From the NCBI RefSeq assembly GCF_018145875.1, contig NZ_JAGSSV010000005.1, positions 124,001 through 188,000 on the forward strand: 64,000 nt of DNA, given 5' to 3'. The notes under the pieces are model-generated. The model saw only the letters and a list, made by a program, of their open reading frames with translations. It was not told the DNA's origin and searched no databases. This stretch comes from Marinomonas vulgaris. GTDB taxonomy: Bacteria > Pseudomonadota > Gammaproteobacteria > Pseudomonadales > Marinomonadaceae. Position numbers and translations under genes: made by a program. Shown here piece by piece: positions 10,395 through 20,112 of this stretch (positions are counted from its first letter, which is position 1; the number at the start of each line of letters is the position of its first letter).

Positions 10395-10724
10395 TTACAT
10401 CGCAAAGGCGTATTTAGTAACGAAAAAAACCGCAACCCCAACACAAATGGTTAGCAATTGCTGCTGTCGCCACACCCCAATGACAAACGCGGCCAAAGCG
10501 CCCAGCAACCAAGGATTTAACAATGAAAGATGAAGGTGATCGTCTTTCATCAAAATCATGGGGGAAATAATCGCCGTTAACACCGACACAGGCACAAAGC
10601 GTAGGGCTTTTTCCAAAAACGGCGGCATAACAACTTTATGGGCACGAGCAAACAAAACGAAGCGCACGCCGAAGGTCACCACAAACATCCCCAGAATAGT
10701 TAAGGTTGAATCAAGCAAACTCAT
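10395..10724 (-). CDS. azlD: Branched-chain amino acid export subunit AzlD
   Basis: A 109-residue membrane protein with about four hydrophobic segments, the size and pattern of AzlD. AzlD is the small partner of AzlC in branched-chain amino acid efflux. Its ATG overlaps the azlC stop by four bases, which is typical of this pair and indicates translational coupling. It ends about 110 bp before glnS. Confidence 0.9.
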   Translation of the reverse strand: MSLLDSTLTILGMFVVTFGVRFVLFARAHKVVMPPFLEKALRFVPVSVLTAIISPMILMKDDHLHLSLLNPWLLGALAAFVIGVWRQQQLLTICVGVAVFFVTKYAFAM

Positions 10725-11440
10725 CGCGCCTCTCCCTTTCCTTTTCCCTTTGCAGTCAGTATATCCGCCCAGAAGCCCACCGCCACACCAATCACCGCGG
10801 ATACCAACAAGCCTAAATTATTAGGCAAACCAGCCAACAATATCGACGATGCACCCGCGCTTAACATACAAAGCCAAAAAGGCTGGGTTTTTAAATACGG
10901 CGTAATAATCCCGATAAAGGTAGCTACCATGGCAAACTCAAGCCCCCACTCGCTCATGCCGGGAATTAATTCTCCCGACAACACACCCAAAATCGTGGTG
11001 GTGTTCCACATCACGTAAAACGCCAAAAATGACCCCAAGTAGGCTTTGTGGCCGGTTTTATCGTCAACGATGCCTGCACCATACATAGGACGCAGTGCCG
11101 CGTAGGTTTCATCTACCAAGCCAAACCCCATCACCACTCGAATCGGCATAGGCAAATGCTTCACGTATTTCACCATATCGGCGGCGTACAGCAGATGCCG
11201 TAAATTAACAATAAACGTCGTCGAAACAATCACCCAAATATGCGCATGCAAAGCGATTAACCCCAGAGCCACAAACTGGGCAGAGCCAGCAAACACAATA
11301 GAGGACATGGCAATGGCGAACCAAGGGCTCAGCCCATAGCTTGACGCCAAGGAGCCAAACAGCAAACCAAACGGAATGCCGCCGATGATCATGGGAATCG
11401 ATGCAACCATACCCCGTCGCATGTAGTGCAATGTGCTCAT
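10721..11440 (-). CDS. azlC: Branched-chain amino acid export permease AzlC
   Basis: A 239-residue membrane protein of the AzlC/YgaZ family with the N-terminal signature (IPMIIGGIPFGLLFGSLA) and several further hydrophobic helices. With AzlD it should export leucine, isoleucine or valine. I use the ATG at 11440, preceded by GAGAGAG; an in-frame GTG at 11446 is possible. The leu biosynthetic genes lie about 11 kb away and are not part of this unit. The pair interrupts the order glnS-ppiB known from Pseudomonas. Confidence 0.9.
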   Translation of the reverse strand: MSTLHYMRRGMVASIPMIIGGIPFGLLFGSLASSYGLSPWFAIAMSSIVFAGSAQFVALGLIALHAHIWVIVSTTFIVNLRHLLYAADMVKYVKHLPMPIRVVMGFGLVDETYAALRPMYGAGIVDDKTGHKAYLGSFLAFYVMWNTTTILGVLSGELIPGMSEWGLEFAMVATFIGIITPYLKTQPFWLCMLSAGASSILLAGLPNNLGLLVSAVIGVAVGFWADILTAKGKGKGEAR

Positions 11441-11610
11441 AAACACTCTCTCGTTATTTTTTGCCGTTTTATAACGTCAAACGCCCCAGCTTGGCAATAA
11501 ACCTTGCTTAACGGATTGCTAAAAACCTTGCTGGATGAACACTGCAAGGCGAGAAACGATCTGCTACTATGCCACTTTTACATTGTCGCGTTTTCAAGGA
11601 TCCCTCTCCC

Positions 11611-12285
11611 ATGACTCAAACATCAGAAAAAGCCGTCGTTGTATATTCCGGCGGTATGGATTCCTTTACCGTATTGCATACCGCCATAAAAAGCGGGTTG
11701 GAAGTGTACGCTATTTCCTTTAATTATGGGCAAAAACACAGTAAGGAATTACAGATAGCCGCCGACGTGTGCAAGGCACTTAACATCGAACACAAGGTCG
11801 TGGACATTACGGCGATTAACAGCCTGATGGCTAATTCATCACTCACCGGTGACGCTGACATCCCTGAAGGTCATTACAAAGGCGACAACATGAAATCCAC
11901 CGTGGTGCCTAATCGCAACATGGTACTTTTGTCGATGGCCATTGCCTACGCCGTGTCACTGGAAGCCGGTAAAGTGTATTACGGGGCGCATTCTGGTGAT
12001 CACCACATTTACCCCGATTGCCGCCCTGAATTTGTCGAGGCCATGAACGCTGTCGCCCACATCGCCAATTACCAGTCGGTCGACATAGTCACGCCTTTTA
12101 TACATGTTTCTAAAGGCGACATTTTAAAAGCGGGTTTAGAAATGGGGTTAGATTATGCGAACACCTGGACCTGCTACAACGGCCGAGAACAGTCTTGCGG
12201 TAAATGCGGTGCTTGCCACGAGCGCCTTGAGGCCTTTGCAGAGCAAGGAATTACCGACCCACTGAGCTATGAAACGGCTTCATAA
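11611..12285 (+). CDS. queC: 7-cyano-7-deazaguanine synthase (preQ0 synthase)
   Basis: QueC converts 7-carboxy-7-deazaguanine to preQ0 with ATP and ammonia on the way to queuosine in tRNA. The 224-residue protein has the PP-loop SGGMDS near its start and a C-terminal zinc site in which four cysteines are spaced C-x8-C-x2-C-x2-C ([16 protein letters not shown]). The start at 11611 puts AAGGA about ten bases upstream; a longer frame to 11569 is unlikely because it adds residues before the first strand. No queD, queE or preQ1 riboswitch is recognisable beside it. Confidence 0.93.
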   Translation: MTQTSEKAVVVYSGGMDSFTVLHTAIKSGLEVYAISFNYGQKHSKELQIAADVCKALNIEHKVVDITAINSLMANSSLTGDADIPEGHYKGDNMKSTVVPNRNMVLLSMAIAYAVSLEAGKVYYGAHSGDHHIYPDCRPEFVEAMNAVAHIANYQSVDIVTPFIHVSKGDILKAGLEMGLDYANTWTCYNGREQSCGKCGACHERLEAFAEQGITDPLSYETAS

Positions 12286-12402
12286 CCCACATTCAACACG
12301 GGATTATTGCCTTCACGGTGGCGTCTTTGCTAACAAACACATAAAATGCGCTCAGCAATTTAATGCGCCATTATTTATTCGTACTTTATATAAGGACTAC
12401 CC

Positions 12403-12906
12403 ATGATCATTTTACACACGAACCACGGTGACATTCACGTTGAGTTGGATTACGAAAAAGCACCAAAATCTGCTAAAAACTTCGAAGAGTATGTGACCTC
12501 TGGTTTTTATAACGGTGTTATTTTCCACCGTGTCATCAACGGCTTCATGGTTCAAGGTGGCGGTTTTGAACCAGGCATGACTCAAAAAGACACTCGCACA
12601 GCGATTGAAAACGAAGCGGACAACGGTTTGAAAAACGAAATCGGCACCTTGGCGATGGCTCGCACCATGGACCCGCATTCTGCTTCAGCGCAATTTTTCA
12701 TCAACGTAGCAGACAACAGCTTCCTTAACCACCGCAGCAAAACGCCAGACGGTTGGGGTTACGCTGTATTTGCAAAAGTTGTTGCTGGCATGGACGTGGT
12801 CAATAAAATCAAAGAAGTGAAAACCACGACTAAATCTGGCCACCAAGATGTGCCCGCTGAAGATGTCATCATCGAAAGCGCTGAATTGGTTGAAAGCGAA
12901 GACTAA
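12403..12906 (+). CDS. ppiB: Peptidyl-prolyl cis-trans isomerase B (cyclophilin)
   Basis: A 167-residue cytoplasmic cyclophilin that speeds proline isomerisation during folding. It lacks a signal peptide, which separates it from periplasmic PpiA. Cyclophilin hallmarks are visible: [30 protein letters not shown] and the W-containing loop around [11 protein letters not shown]. Its stop shares one base with the lpxH start (TAATG), so the two form an operon. Confidence 0.95.
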   Translation: MIILHTNHGDIHVELDYEKAPKSAKNFEEYVTSGFYNGVIFHRVINGFMVQGGGFEPGMTQKDTRTAIENEADNGLKNEIGTLAMARTMDPHSASAQFFINVADNSFLNHRSKTPDGWGYAVFAKVVAGMDVVNKIKEVKTTTKSGHQDVPAEDVIIESAELVESED

Positions 12907-13694
12907 TGCGTCGTTATTTCATTTCCGATTTGCATTTAAGTGACAAACGCCCGGATCTAATCCGGGCGTTTGTTCAACTAGCTGACGAATTGATTCAACA
13001 GGAGCAAAGCGCCGAGCTGTATATTCTCGGGGACTTTTATGAAGCTTGGATCGGTGACGATTATCAGGCCGATTGGAACATCCCTATAGAGGCCGCACTT
13101 AAAACCTTGTCGGATTCCGATATTGCTTTGTATTTTTTGCATGGTAACCGAGACTTTCTGATTGGCAAACGCTGGGTGGATCGTGTTGGCGCCACCCTAA
13201 TTCAAGAACAAACTCGTTTGACGCTTGATAAAGGTAGCCTGCTCTTAACCCATGGCGACGAATATTGCCTAGAAGACACCGAATACCAATCGTTCCGACA
13301 AACTGTCCGCTCGCCTGCTTGGCAAGCAAACATACTCGCCCTGCCCATCGAGCAACGCTTGGCTTTGGCCGCTCAATTGCGCAATGACAGCAAAACCATG
13401 TCGTCGGAAAAGTCATCTGCCATTATGGATGTGACCCCAGACGCGGTACAGCAGTCGCTTGTAAAAAATGGCTGCGCCACTGTCATTCATGGCCATACTC
13501 ACCGACCTGCTGTTCACAAAAGAAAACAACAGCTGCGCTTAGTTTTAGGCAACTGGGACGACGCTATATGGCTAGCCTGCATTGATAAAGATATTTTCAC
13601 GCAGTCTTCCTGCTCTGTTGAACATTTCTTAGAGCAAGGAATCGCAGGCTTAACCACTGTTCATAAAGAACCAGTGTTGTTTCTCTGCGATTAA
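12906..13694 (+). CDS. lpxH: UDP-2,3-diacylglucosamine diphosphatase
   Basis: LpxH hydrolyses UDP-2,3-diacylglucosamine to lipid X in lipid A synthesis at the inner membrane surface. The 262-residue calcineurin-like phosphoesterase shows the metal motifs in order: SDLHLS (D8, H10), GDFYEAW, GNRDF, HGDEYC and HGHTHRP. It is about 20 residues longer than E. coli LpxH. It overlaps ppiB by one base and ends at a strong hairpin. The ppiB-lpxH pairing is known in Pseudomonas. Confidence 0.94.
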   Translation: MRRYFISDLHLSDKRPDLIRAFVQLADELIQQEQSAELYILGDFYEAWIGDDYQADWNIPIEAALKTLSDSDIALYFLHGNRDFLIGKRWVDRVGATLIQEQTRLTLDKGSLLLTHGDEYCLEDTEYQSFRQTVRSPAWQANILALPIEQRLALAAQLRNDSKTMSSEKSSAIMDVTPDAVQQSLVKNGCATVIHGHTHRPAVHKRKQQLRLVLGNWDDAIWLACIDKDIFTQSSCSVEHFLEQGIAGLTTVHKEPVLFLCD

Positions 13695-13697
13695 CAC

Positions 13698-13728
13698 CAA
13701 AATGCCAGCACATGGCTGGCATTTTGGT
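13698..13728. terminator. Hairpin between lpxH and miaE
   Basis: A 13-bp perfect stem (CCAAAATGCCAGC with its complement, 13698-13710 and 13716-13728) has a five-base loop between the convergent genes. T runs are short on both sides, so it may be a moderate bidirectional terminator. Confidence 0.7.
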
Positions 13729-13746
13729 TATTTTGCTGGCTAATCG

Positions 13747-14358
13747 TTAGGCTGCGATCGGTGGCCCACTGTGCACACGAAACTCCACGTCAGGCTCTAT
13801 GATCAACTGATGCTCTAGTTCTCGGAAAAAGGCCACTCGTTCATCGATGGATTCGTTAGCGTATTCTTGCGCCAACGCCAAATAGTCTTCAAAGTGACGA
13901 GCTTCGGATTTCAGCAAAGATATATAGAATTTCGCCAATTCTTCATCTAAATGCGGCGCCAAAATGGCAAAGCGTTCACACGATCGAGCTTCAACAAAAG
14001 CACCGATAATCAGTGTATCGACTAATCGTGCTGGTTCATGGGTACGGATGTGTTTGCGAAGACCGTCGGCATAACGAGATGCCGAAAGGTGCTCATAGGC
14101 GATGCCACGCTTTCTCATCAATTTGTGAACTTGCTCAAAGTGCAACAACTCTTCACGTGCCAGTCGTGACATTTTGTGCAGCAAATTATCTCGATCAACA
14201 TAACGGTACATTAAGCTCATTGCCGTTGATGCCGCTTTTTTCTCACAATGCGCATGGTCATTCAGTAACAAAGTTTGGTTTTCTATCGCCCAATTCACCC
14301 AGCTTTCAGGGGATTGGCACGGCAGAAATTCAACAAGCTCAGGGTACGCAGATAACAT
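13747..14358 (-). CDS. miaE: tRNA-(ms2io6A37) hydroxylase
   Basis: MiaE is a non-haem diiron monooxygenase that hydroxylates the isopentenyl group of ms2i6A37 in tRNA, an oxygen-dependent step. The 203 residues match the family. Ferritin-like metal ligands are visible as HCEKKAA and EELLHFEQV in the first pair of helices, with EARSCERF and SEARHFEDY in the second. It stands alone, convergent with lpxH and divergent from the pseudokinase-FGE gene. Confidence 0.93.
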   Translation of the reverse strand: MLSAYPELVEFLPCQSPESWVNWAIENQTLLLNDHAHCEKKAASTAMSLMYRYVDRDNLLHKMSRLAREELLHFEQVHKLMRKRGIAYEHLSASRYADGLRKHIRTHEPARLVDTLIIGAFVEARSCERFAILAPHLDEELAKFYISLLKSEARHFEDYLALAQEYANESIDERVAFFRELEHQLIIEPDVEFRVHSGPPIAA

Positions 14359-14429
14359 TAAGTCTACCTTTTTATGCTAAAAAACGTGATTATACTCGGT
14401 ATTAAGCTCTTAGGCAGCAACGTCTTGAT

Positions 14430-16205
14430 GTGGATATCAAATTCGTAATGAATGATTTTTATGACACCAAAAAACTGAAGATAGGCCAACACGTTGGTGT
14501 TGAACTCGACCCCTACGTTTTGAACTACCCCATGGACAGCGATAAAACCACCTGGGTCGCCGATCAAGGCGGTTGTCCTTTTGTGCTGCGCTTTTTTCAG
14601 TCCAACAAGGGCAAGGTGGAAGATTTTTTACAAAACGCCAGAAAATACGCCAGCGTCAAACACCCTGCTATCACACCTAACTATCCGCCCTTCTATTCGA
14701 ACTTGTGGGTATTTTCTTGTTCGGCGGTCTGCGGCGGCGAAAATCTCTATAGTTTTTTAGGCAAATACCCAGACGGCGCGCCTCTTAATGTGGTGATCAG
14801 CTTATTTGACAACATTGCTAAGGCGCTGGATCAAGTTCACAAAAACAACCTTTTTCATGGCCACTTAGATTTAAGCTCTATCCATGTGGTTAATGGCATT
14901 GGCATCATGACGGGGTTTGGCGCGCATAACTGGATGAAGAGCATCGATAACAGCGTGATGGACGCCCGTTTCTTCCCTCCAGAATATGTAAAAAAAGAAC
15001 AGAAACGTGCAGCCTCTGCCGACAGTTTTGCCTTCATGCGCTTGTTGATGGCCGCTCTATTAGGAGAATCTATCCTTGATAAAGATATTGTTGCTGACCT
15101 GCCAGACTCACACCCGAGTTTAAGCGAGGCTACGTGGGAAAAACTGGTCAAATGGTCTCGAGCCAATGAACGCCATCGCCCCAAGTCGTTAACTGAGGTC
15201 ATTCGAATCATTCGAGCTAACCTTTATAAGCCAGATACTCGTCCATCTAACTCGGCTAAACGTGCGTTCAAACGTTATACGAAACACGTCTCTACTCCTA
15301 AACTGGCCGGTACAGCAGGGCTCATTGTCGCCAGCGTGGTTGCAGCGGCTGTTTTTTGGCCTGAGGACGTTATTGAACCTGTTCCTGTGGTTGTCCAGAA
15401 TGCGCCACCAACACCCCAACCCACGCCATTTGAGGCCCTACCTCAAGTGCTCGAAGAACCGCTAAGCACCATTGAAGCCACAGCGCCAAAAATTGAGAAA
15501 ATCCCACCGGCTACCTTTGTTATGGGCGATCAAAGCCGCATTGGAGACGACAACGAGCGCCCTGCCCATGAAGTAGATATTCCTGATGGTTTTTACATCA
15601 GTAAATACGAAGTGACCTTTGATCAATACGATAAATTTGCTAATGCCACCAATCGTGAACTTCCGCCTGATAATGGCTGGGGGCGAGGAAAACGCCCGGT
15701 TGTAAACGTCAGCTGGTATGACGCCAAAGCCTATACCGCTTGGTTGTCAGACGAAACCAACGCCGAATACCGTTTACCTACCGAAATTGAATGGGAATAT
15801 TCCGCCCGCGCTGACTCCAATACGTCCTTTTGGTATGGAAACGAGGTTAAACCTGGCTACAGTGTCTGCGACAGTTGTGGCAGCCAGTGGGATGGTATTT
15901 CTTCTGCTCCGGTGGGAAGTCAAGCCAGCAATCCACTGGGGCTGTTCGACATGCACGGTAATGTGGCTGAGTGGGTAGAAGACTGTTATCACGACAATTA
16001 CGAAGGTGCCCCAACGAAAAACCAAGTGTGGTTGGCAAACCAATGCGACCATAGAGTGCTGCGCGGTGGCTCTTGGTTTGATATTCCCAGGGTAGGACGA
16101 AGCGCCACACGCTTTCGGGCACAACCTGCACTCAAAGCCAGCAATTGGGGTTTTAGGGTTGTGAGGATTATTCAGCAATCTAATGACGTAGCCAAATCAG
16201 AATAA
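14430..16205 (+). CDS. Probable pseudokinase fused to a formylglycine-generating-enzyme-like (FGE-sulfatase) domain
   Basis: A 591-residue two-domain membrane protein. Residues about 20-265 have a Ser/Thr-kinase-like layout: a GHLDLSSIH catalytic-loop equivalent at 144-152 and PPEY at 183-186. Key residues are changed: the beta-3 lysine position reads LRF (R54), HRDxxxxN becomes HLDxxxxH, and DFG becomes TGF at 161-163. A single membrane helix lies at about 292-310, then a Pro-rich linker. Residues 358-580 form an FGE-sulfatase fold (PATFVMGD, YRLPTEIEWEYSAR, DMHGNVAEWVED, VLRGGSWF). The start is uncertain: a GTG at 14430 or an ATG at 14448. It lies alone between miaE and acnB. The outer domain may bind a ligand or modify a substrate; no sulfatase gene is nearby. 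Confidence 0.85.
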   Translation: MDIKFVMNDFYDTKKLKIGQHVGVELDPYVLNYPMDSDKTTWVADQGGCPFVLRFFQSNKGKVEDFLQNARKYASVKHPAITPNYPPFYSNLWVFSCSAVCGGENLYSFLGKYPDGAPLNVVISLFDNIAKALDQVHKNNLFHGHLDLSSIHVVNGIGIMTGFGAHNWMKSIDNSVMDARFFPPEYVKKEQKRAASADSFAFMRLLMAALLGESILDKDIVADLPDSHPSLSEATWEKLVKWSRANERHRPKSLTEVIRIIRANLYKPDTRPSNSAKRAFKRYTKHVSTPKLAGTAGLIVASVVAAAVFWPEDVIEPVPVVVQNAPPTPQPTPFEALPQVLEEPLSTIEATAPKIEKIPPATFVMGDQSRIGDDNERPAHEVDIPDGFYISKYEVTFDQYDKFANATNRELPPDNGWGRGKRPVVNVSWYDAKAYTAWLSDETNAEYRLPTEIEWEYSARADSNTSFWYGNEVKPGYSVCDSCGSQWDGISSAPVGSQASNPLGLFDMHGNVAEWVEDCYHDNYEGAPTKNQVWLANQCDHRVLRGGSWFDIPRVGRSATRFRAQPALKASNWGFRVVRIIQQSNDVAKSE

Positions 16206-16429
16206 TTCCACTAAATGTCACCTATTCGAAATTGTTATGGTGCATGGTAACCCTTTGTCCTGTTTTTTCTATAGAATGCTTGCATCAAAAATTATAATAC
16301 TCTGTATTTAAAGTCATTGAATAACCATGACATTTTGATACAAACACATGTGTGTTGTGGGGCATTCGTCTATTATTAGACTGCACTATCAGCAGACAAC
16401 TTTACCGTAAATTACACATAGAGGTCGAA

Positions 16430-19219
16430 ATGAGCCTATATCTTGAGTACTTAAAAGAAATCGAAGTTCGTAAAAACGAACTTGGTTTACATCCTAAGCC
16501 AATTGATGCCGCTGATCTAATATCAGAAATCATCGCGCAAATTAAAGATACTGACAATGAGTACCGCGCTGACTCCCTAGACTTCTTTATTTACAACACA
16601 ATCCCAGGCACAACCAGTGCGGCGGGCGTTAAAGCGGCGTTTTTAAAAGACATCGTCTTGGGTAACGAAGTAGTTGCAGAAATCACCCCTGCTTTTGCCA
16701 TTGAACTCCTTTCTCACATGAAAGGCGGCCCGTCTGTTGCCGTGCTTTTAGATGTCGCTTTATCTGATAACACTCACGCAAAAGCCGCTGCAGAAGTACT
16801 AAAAACACAAGTTTATCTATACGAAGCAGATACAGACCGCCTTGCAGACGCTTACAAAGCGGGTAACCCACTTGCCAAAGACATTCTTGAAAGCTACGCA
16901 AAAGCAGAATTCTTCACAACACTTGCTGAGATTCCAGAAAAAATCGACGTGGTTACTTACATTGCTGCGGAAGGTGACATTTCTACTGACCTACTTTCTC
17001 CTGGCAACCAAGCGCACTCTCGTAGTGACCGTGAATTGCACGGCCAGTGCATGATCACGCCAGAAGCACAACAAGAAATCGTTGCACTAGGTAAAAAACA
17101 CCCGAACGCGAAAGTCATGTTGATTGCTGAAAAAGGCACCATGGGCGTTGGTTCTTCACGTATGTCTGGTGTTAACAACGTTGCACTTTGGGCTGGCGAA
17201 AAAGCAAGTCCATACATTCCTTTTGTAAACATTGCTCCAGTAGTTGCCGGCACGAATGGTATCGCACCTATTTTCTTAACCACGGTTGGTGTAACTGGCG
17301 GTATCGGTCTTGACCTTAAGAACTGGGTTAAAAAAGTAGACGCAGATGGCAATGTTGTTAAAGATAAAAACGGCGATCCTGTTTTAGAAGAAAAATACTC
17401 TGTTGCCACAGGTACGGTTCTTACTATCGATACAAAAGCCAAAAAACTCTACAACGGTGACAAAGAACTAGTTGATGTTTCTGACGCCTTCACACCGCAA
17501 AAAGTTGAGTTCATGAAGGCAGGCGGTTCTTACGCACTGACTTTTGGTAAGAAGCTACAGACTGTTGCTGCCGGCATTCTGAATATTGAAGCGCCAACCG
17601 TTTTTGCCCCTTCAAAAGAAATCTCTCATGAAGGTCAAGGCCTAACAGCGGTTGAGAAAATTTTTAACCGCAATGCTGTTGGTGTGACGTCTAAAACACC
17701 ATTGCATACTGGTTCTGACGTTCGCGTTAAAGTGAACATTGTTGGTTCTCAGGACACAACAGGATTAATGACATCTCAAGAACTTGAGTCAATGGCGGCT
17801 ACCGTTATTTCTCCAAGTGTCGACGGTGCTTACCAGTCTGGTTGTCACACAGCGTCTGTTTGGGACAAAAAAGCACAAACAAACATTCCACGTTTGATGA
17901 AATTCATGAACGACTTTGGTGTTATCACGGCACGTGATCCTGAAGGTGTTTACCATGCAATGACAGACGTTATCCACAAAGTATTAAACGATATTACGGT
18001 AGACGATCGCGCTATCATCATCGGTGGTGACTCTCATACACGTATGTCGAAAGGCGTTGCTTTCGGTGCAGATTCCGGTACGGTTGCTATCGCATTAGCT
18101 ACTGGCGAATGCGCTATGCCAATTCCTGAATCGGTTAAGGTTACCTTTAAAGGTCACATGAAAGATCACATCGATTTCCGCGATGTAGTTCACTCAACGC
18201 AAGCGCAAATGCTGAAAAAATTTGGCGAAAACGTTTTCCAAGGTCGTGTTATCGAAGTACAAATCGGTACCCTAATGGCTGACCAAGCGTTTACTTTCAC
18301 TGACTGGACAGCAGAAATGAAAGCGAAAGCGTCTATCTGTATTTCAGACGACGAAACTCTCATCAAGTCTCTAGAACTTGCTAAGAGCCGCATTCAGATC
18401 ATGATCAACAAAGGCATGGAAAACCGCGACAACATGTTGCAAGGCCTTATTGACTTAGCAGACAAGCGTATTGCAGAGATCACTTCTGGCGAAGCACCAG
18501 CGCTTTCTCCTGATGATAACGCTAAATACTACGCAGAAATGGTTGTTGATCTAGACTTGATCGACGAGCCAATGATCGCTGACCCTGACGTGAACAACGA
18601 AGACGTTTCTAAGCGCTATACTCACGATGTTATCCGTCCAGCGTCTTTCTACGATGGCCGCAAAGTGGATCTAGGCTTTGTTGGTTCTTGTATGGTTCAC
18701 AAAGGCGACATGAAAATCATCGCTCAAATGTTCCGTAACATGGAAGCACAAGGCAAAGAGATTAAATTCAACGCACCGCTTGTGATCGCGCCACCAACGT
18801 ACAACATCGTTGATGAGCTTAAAGCAGAGGGCGATTGGGAACTTCTTGAGAAGTACTCTGGTTTCGAATTTAACGACACTAACCCGAAAGAAGCGGCTCG
18901 TACAAAATACGAAAACATCATGTATCTAGAACGCCCTGGTTGTAACCTATGTATGGGTAACCAAGAGAAAGCAGAGCCTGGTGATACCGTGCTTGCGACC
19001 TCTACCCGTCTTTTCCAAGGCCGCGTTGTAGAAGACACTGCAGAGAAAAAAGGTGAATCTCTACTAGGTTCAACACCAATCGTGGTTCTTTCTACCATCT
19101 TGGGTCGTTTCCCAACGATGCAAGAGTACAAAGAAGCGGTTCAAGGCATCAACTTGACGTCTTTCGCACCACCATCACACGATCTTAGCGTGCCATCTAT
19201 CCCAGTTAAAATGCTGTAA
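16430..19219 (+). CDS. acnB: Aconitate hydratase B / 2-methylisocitrate dehydratase, long form
   Basis: This enzyme interconverts citrate and isocitrate in the TCA cycle and may also act on 2-methylisocitrate. The protein starts at the ATG at 16430 (GAGG at 16421-16424) and has 929 residues, about 60 more than E. coli AcnB. It has the N-terminal HEAT-like domain and the swivel domain ahead of the core, which is the AcnB order. The iron-sulfur cysteines are in VGSCMVHKGD and PGCNLCMGNQ near the C-terminus. Extra residues include an insertion around KKVDADGNVVKDKNGDPV. It is a single-gene unit with its own terminator. Confidence 0.94.
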   Translation: MSLYLEYLKEIEVRKNELGLHPKPIDAADLISEIIAQIKDTDNEYRADSLDFFIYNTIPGTTSAAGVKAAFLKDIVLGNEVVAEITPAFAIELLSHMKGGPSVAVLLDVALSDNTHAKAAAEVLKTQVYLYEADTDRLADAYKAGNPLAKDILESYAKAEFFTTLAEIPEKIDVVTYIAAEGDISTDLLSPGNQAHSRSDRELHGQCMITPEAQQEIVALGKKHPNAKVMLIAEKGTMGVGSSRMSGVNNVALWAGEKASPYIPFVNIAPVVAGTNGIAPIFLTTVGVTGGIGLDLKNWVKKVDADGNVVKDKNGDPVLEEKYSVATGTVLTIDTKAKKLYNGDKELVDVSDAFTPQKVEFMKAGGSYALTFGKKLQTVAAGILNIEAPTVFAPSKEISHEGQGLTAVEKIFNRNAVGVTSKTPLHTGSDVRVKVNIVGSQDTTGLMTSQELESMAATVISPSVDGAYQSGCHTASVWDKKAQTNIPRLMKFMNDFGVITARDPEGVYHAMTDVIHKVLNDITVDDRAIIIGGDSHTRMSKGVAFGADSGTVAIALATGECAMPIPESVKVTFKGHMKDHIDFRDVVHSTQAQMLKKFGENVFQGRVIEVQIGTLMADQAFTFTDWTAEMKAKASICISDDETLIKSLELAKSRIQIMINKGMENRDNMLQGLIDLADKRIAEITSGEAPALSPDDNAKYYAEMVVDLDLIDEPMIADPDVNNEDVSKRYTHDVIRPASFYDGRKVDLGFVGSCMVHKGDMKIIAQMFRNMEAQGKEIKFNAPLVIAPPTYNIVDELKAEGDWELLEKYSGFEFNDTNPKEAARTKYENIMYLERPGCNLCMGNQEKAEPGDTVLATSTRLFQGRVVEDTAEKKGESLLGSTPIVVLSTILGRFPTMQEYKEAVQGINLTSFAPPSHDLSVPSIPVKML

Positions 19220-19300
19220 TATTTAACTAACAGATGCACTTACCGACTAGGTAAACACATTATTACCTAGTCAAATTTGCTAAAACGTTTACTTTTTAAA

Positions 19301-19334
19301 AACCTGATACTCAATTAAGTATCAGGTTTTTTTT
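19301..19334 (+). terminator. Rho-independent terminator of acnB
   Basis: An 11-bp stem (AACCTGATACT with AGTATCAGGTT, 19301-19311 and 19318-19328) and a six-base loop are followed by a run of T. Confidence 0.9.
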
Positions 19335-19401
19335 CGTCTCTGCCTTATCCAACTGATCTCTAGCTTCTCTATCTAACGGACTTAAAACAGTTTATAAGTG
19401 G

Positions 19402-19430
19402 CAAAAAAAAAGCCCCGCAATGCGGGGCTT
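19402..19430 (-). terminator. Rho-independent terminator of hpf
   Basis: Read on the minus strand, a GC-rich stem (AAGCCCCG / CGGGGCTT around 19410-19430) is followed by a run of nine T (A on the plus strand at 19403-19411). It lies just past the hpf stop. Confidence 0.9.
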
Positions 19431-19447
19431 CTCCTAAGATGTATCGT

Positions 19448-19840
19448 TTAAATAACTTCGCGTTCGACTAACTCATCGAACTCTGCTTGCTCCTGACGTT
19501 CTTCAGCGGATTCTACGTCATTTGCATTGATGTGGTGTTGTCGACCTGTGTGTTTGGCCTTGTATTTAATAAGTTGCTTCTCAAGTTTACCAACTAAAAG
19601 ATCTAGAGCGGGTTTTAGTTGTTTATCTGTCTTAACCGTAGCGAATAGGTCATGACCAGGAATATGAACACTGGCTTCGACAATTAATTCATGAATTTCA
19701 TGCTTCTCTGTATTGAGTATCACCTTAATACTGGTTATCTGGTTATTAATACGAGATAGGTGATCCATTTTTTCTTTTACTACTTCTTGAACTTCTTCAC
19801 CAGATTGGACATGGTGACCGCTAATATTCAATGTATACAT
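19448..19840 (-). CDS. hpf: Ribosome hibernation promoting factor (HPF/RaiA family)
   Basis: This family binds the 30S decoding region in starvation and blocks translation. The 130-residue protein opens with the typical MYTLNISGHHVQSGEEVQEVV strand-helix pattern and a central VEASVHIPGHDLFA strand, then a basic helix (KLEKQLIKYKAKHTGRQ). It carries an acidic tail of about 30 residues (AEERQEQAEFDELVE) beyond short HPF; E. coli RaiA has a shorter tail of similar kind. AAGGA lies upstream of the ATG. It is not beside rpoN, where many hpf genes sit. Confidence 0.9.
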   Translation of the reverse strand: MYTLNISGHHVQSGEEVQEVVKEKMDHLSRINNQITSIKVILNTEKHEIHELIVEASVHIPGHDLFATVKTDKQLKPALDLLVGKLEKQLIKYKAKHTGRQHHINANDVESAEERQEQAEFDELVEREVI

Positions 19841-20112
19841 ACAGAATTATCCTTCTATTTTGGTCAGATTTTTTTATTAACTTAAAGTAACTTCCTCCTC
19901 TTCTGCCCTTACCTATAATCTATGGATGATTGGATCTGTTTTCAATGCCTAAGATGTAAATACTTTCAAAAAACACCTACAATTAAAAATTTATTGATAT
20001 AAAACAATAAGATAACGAGTAAAAAACCTTCTCAGCAATGTCATGCACTTTAAATTTAGCAAACTATTGAGCATGCTGCCCAATAAAACAACGCTGCGAA
20101 ACATTAATTTTG

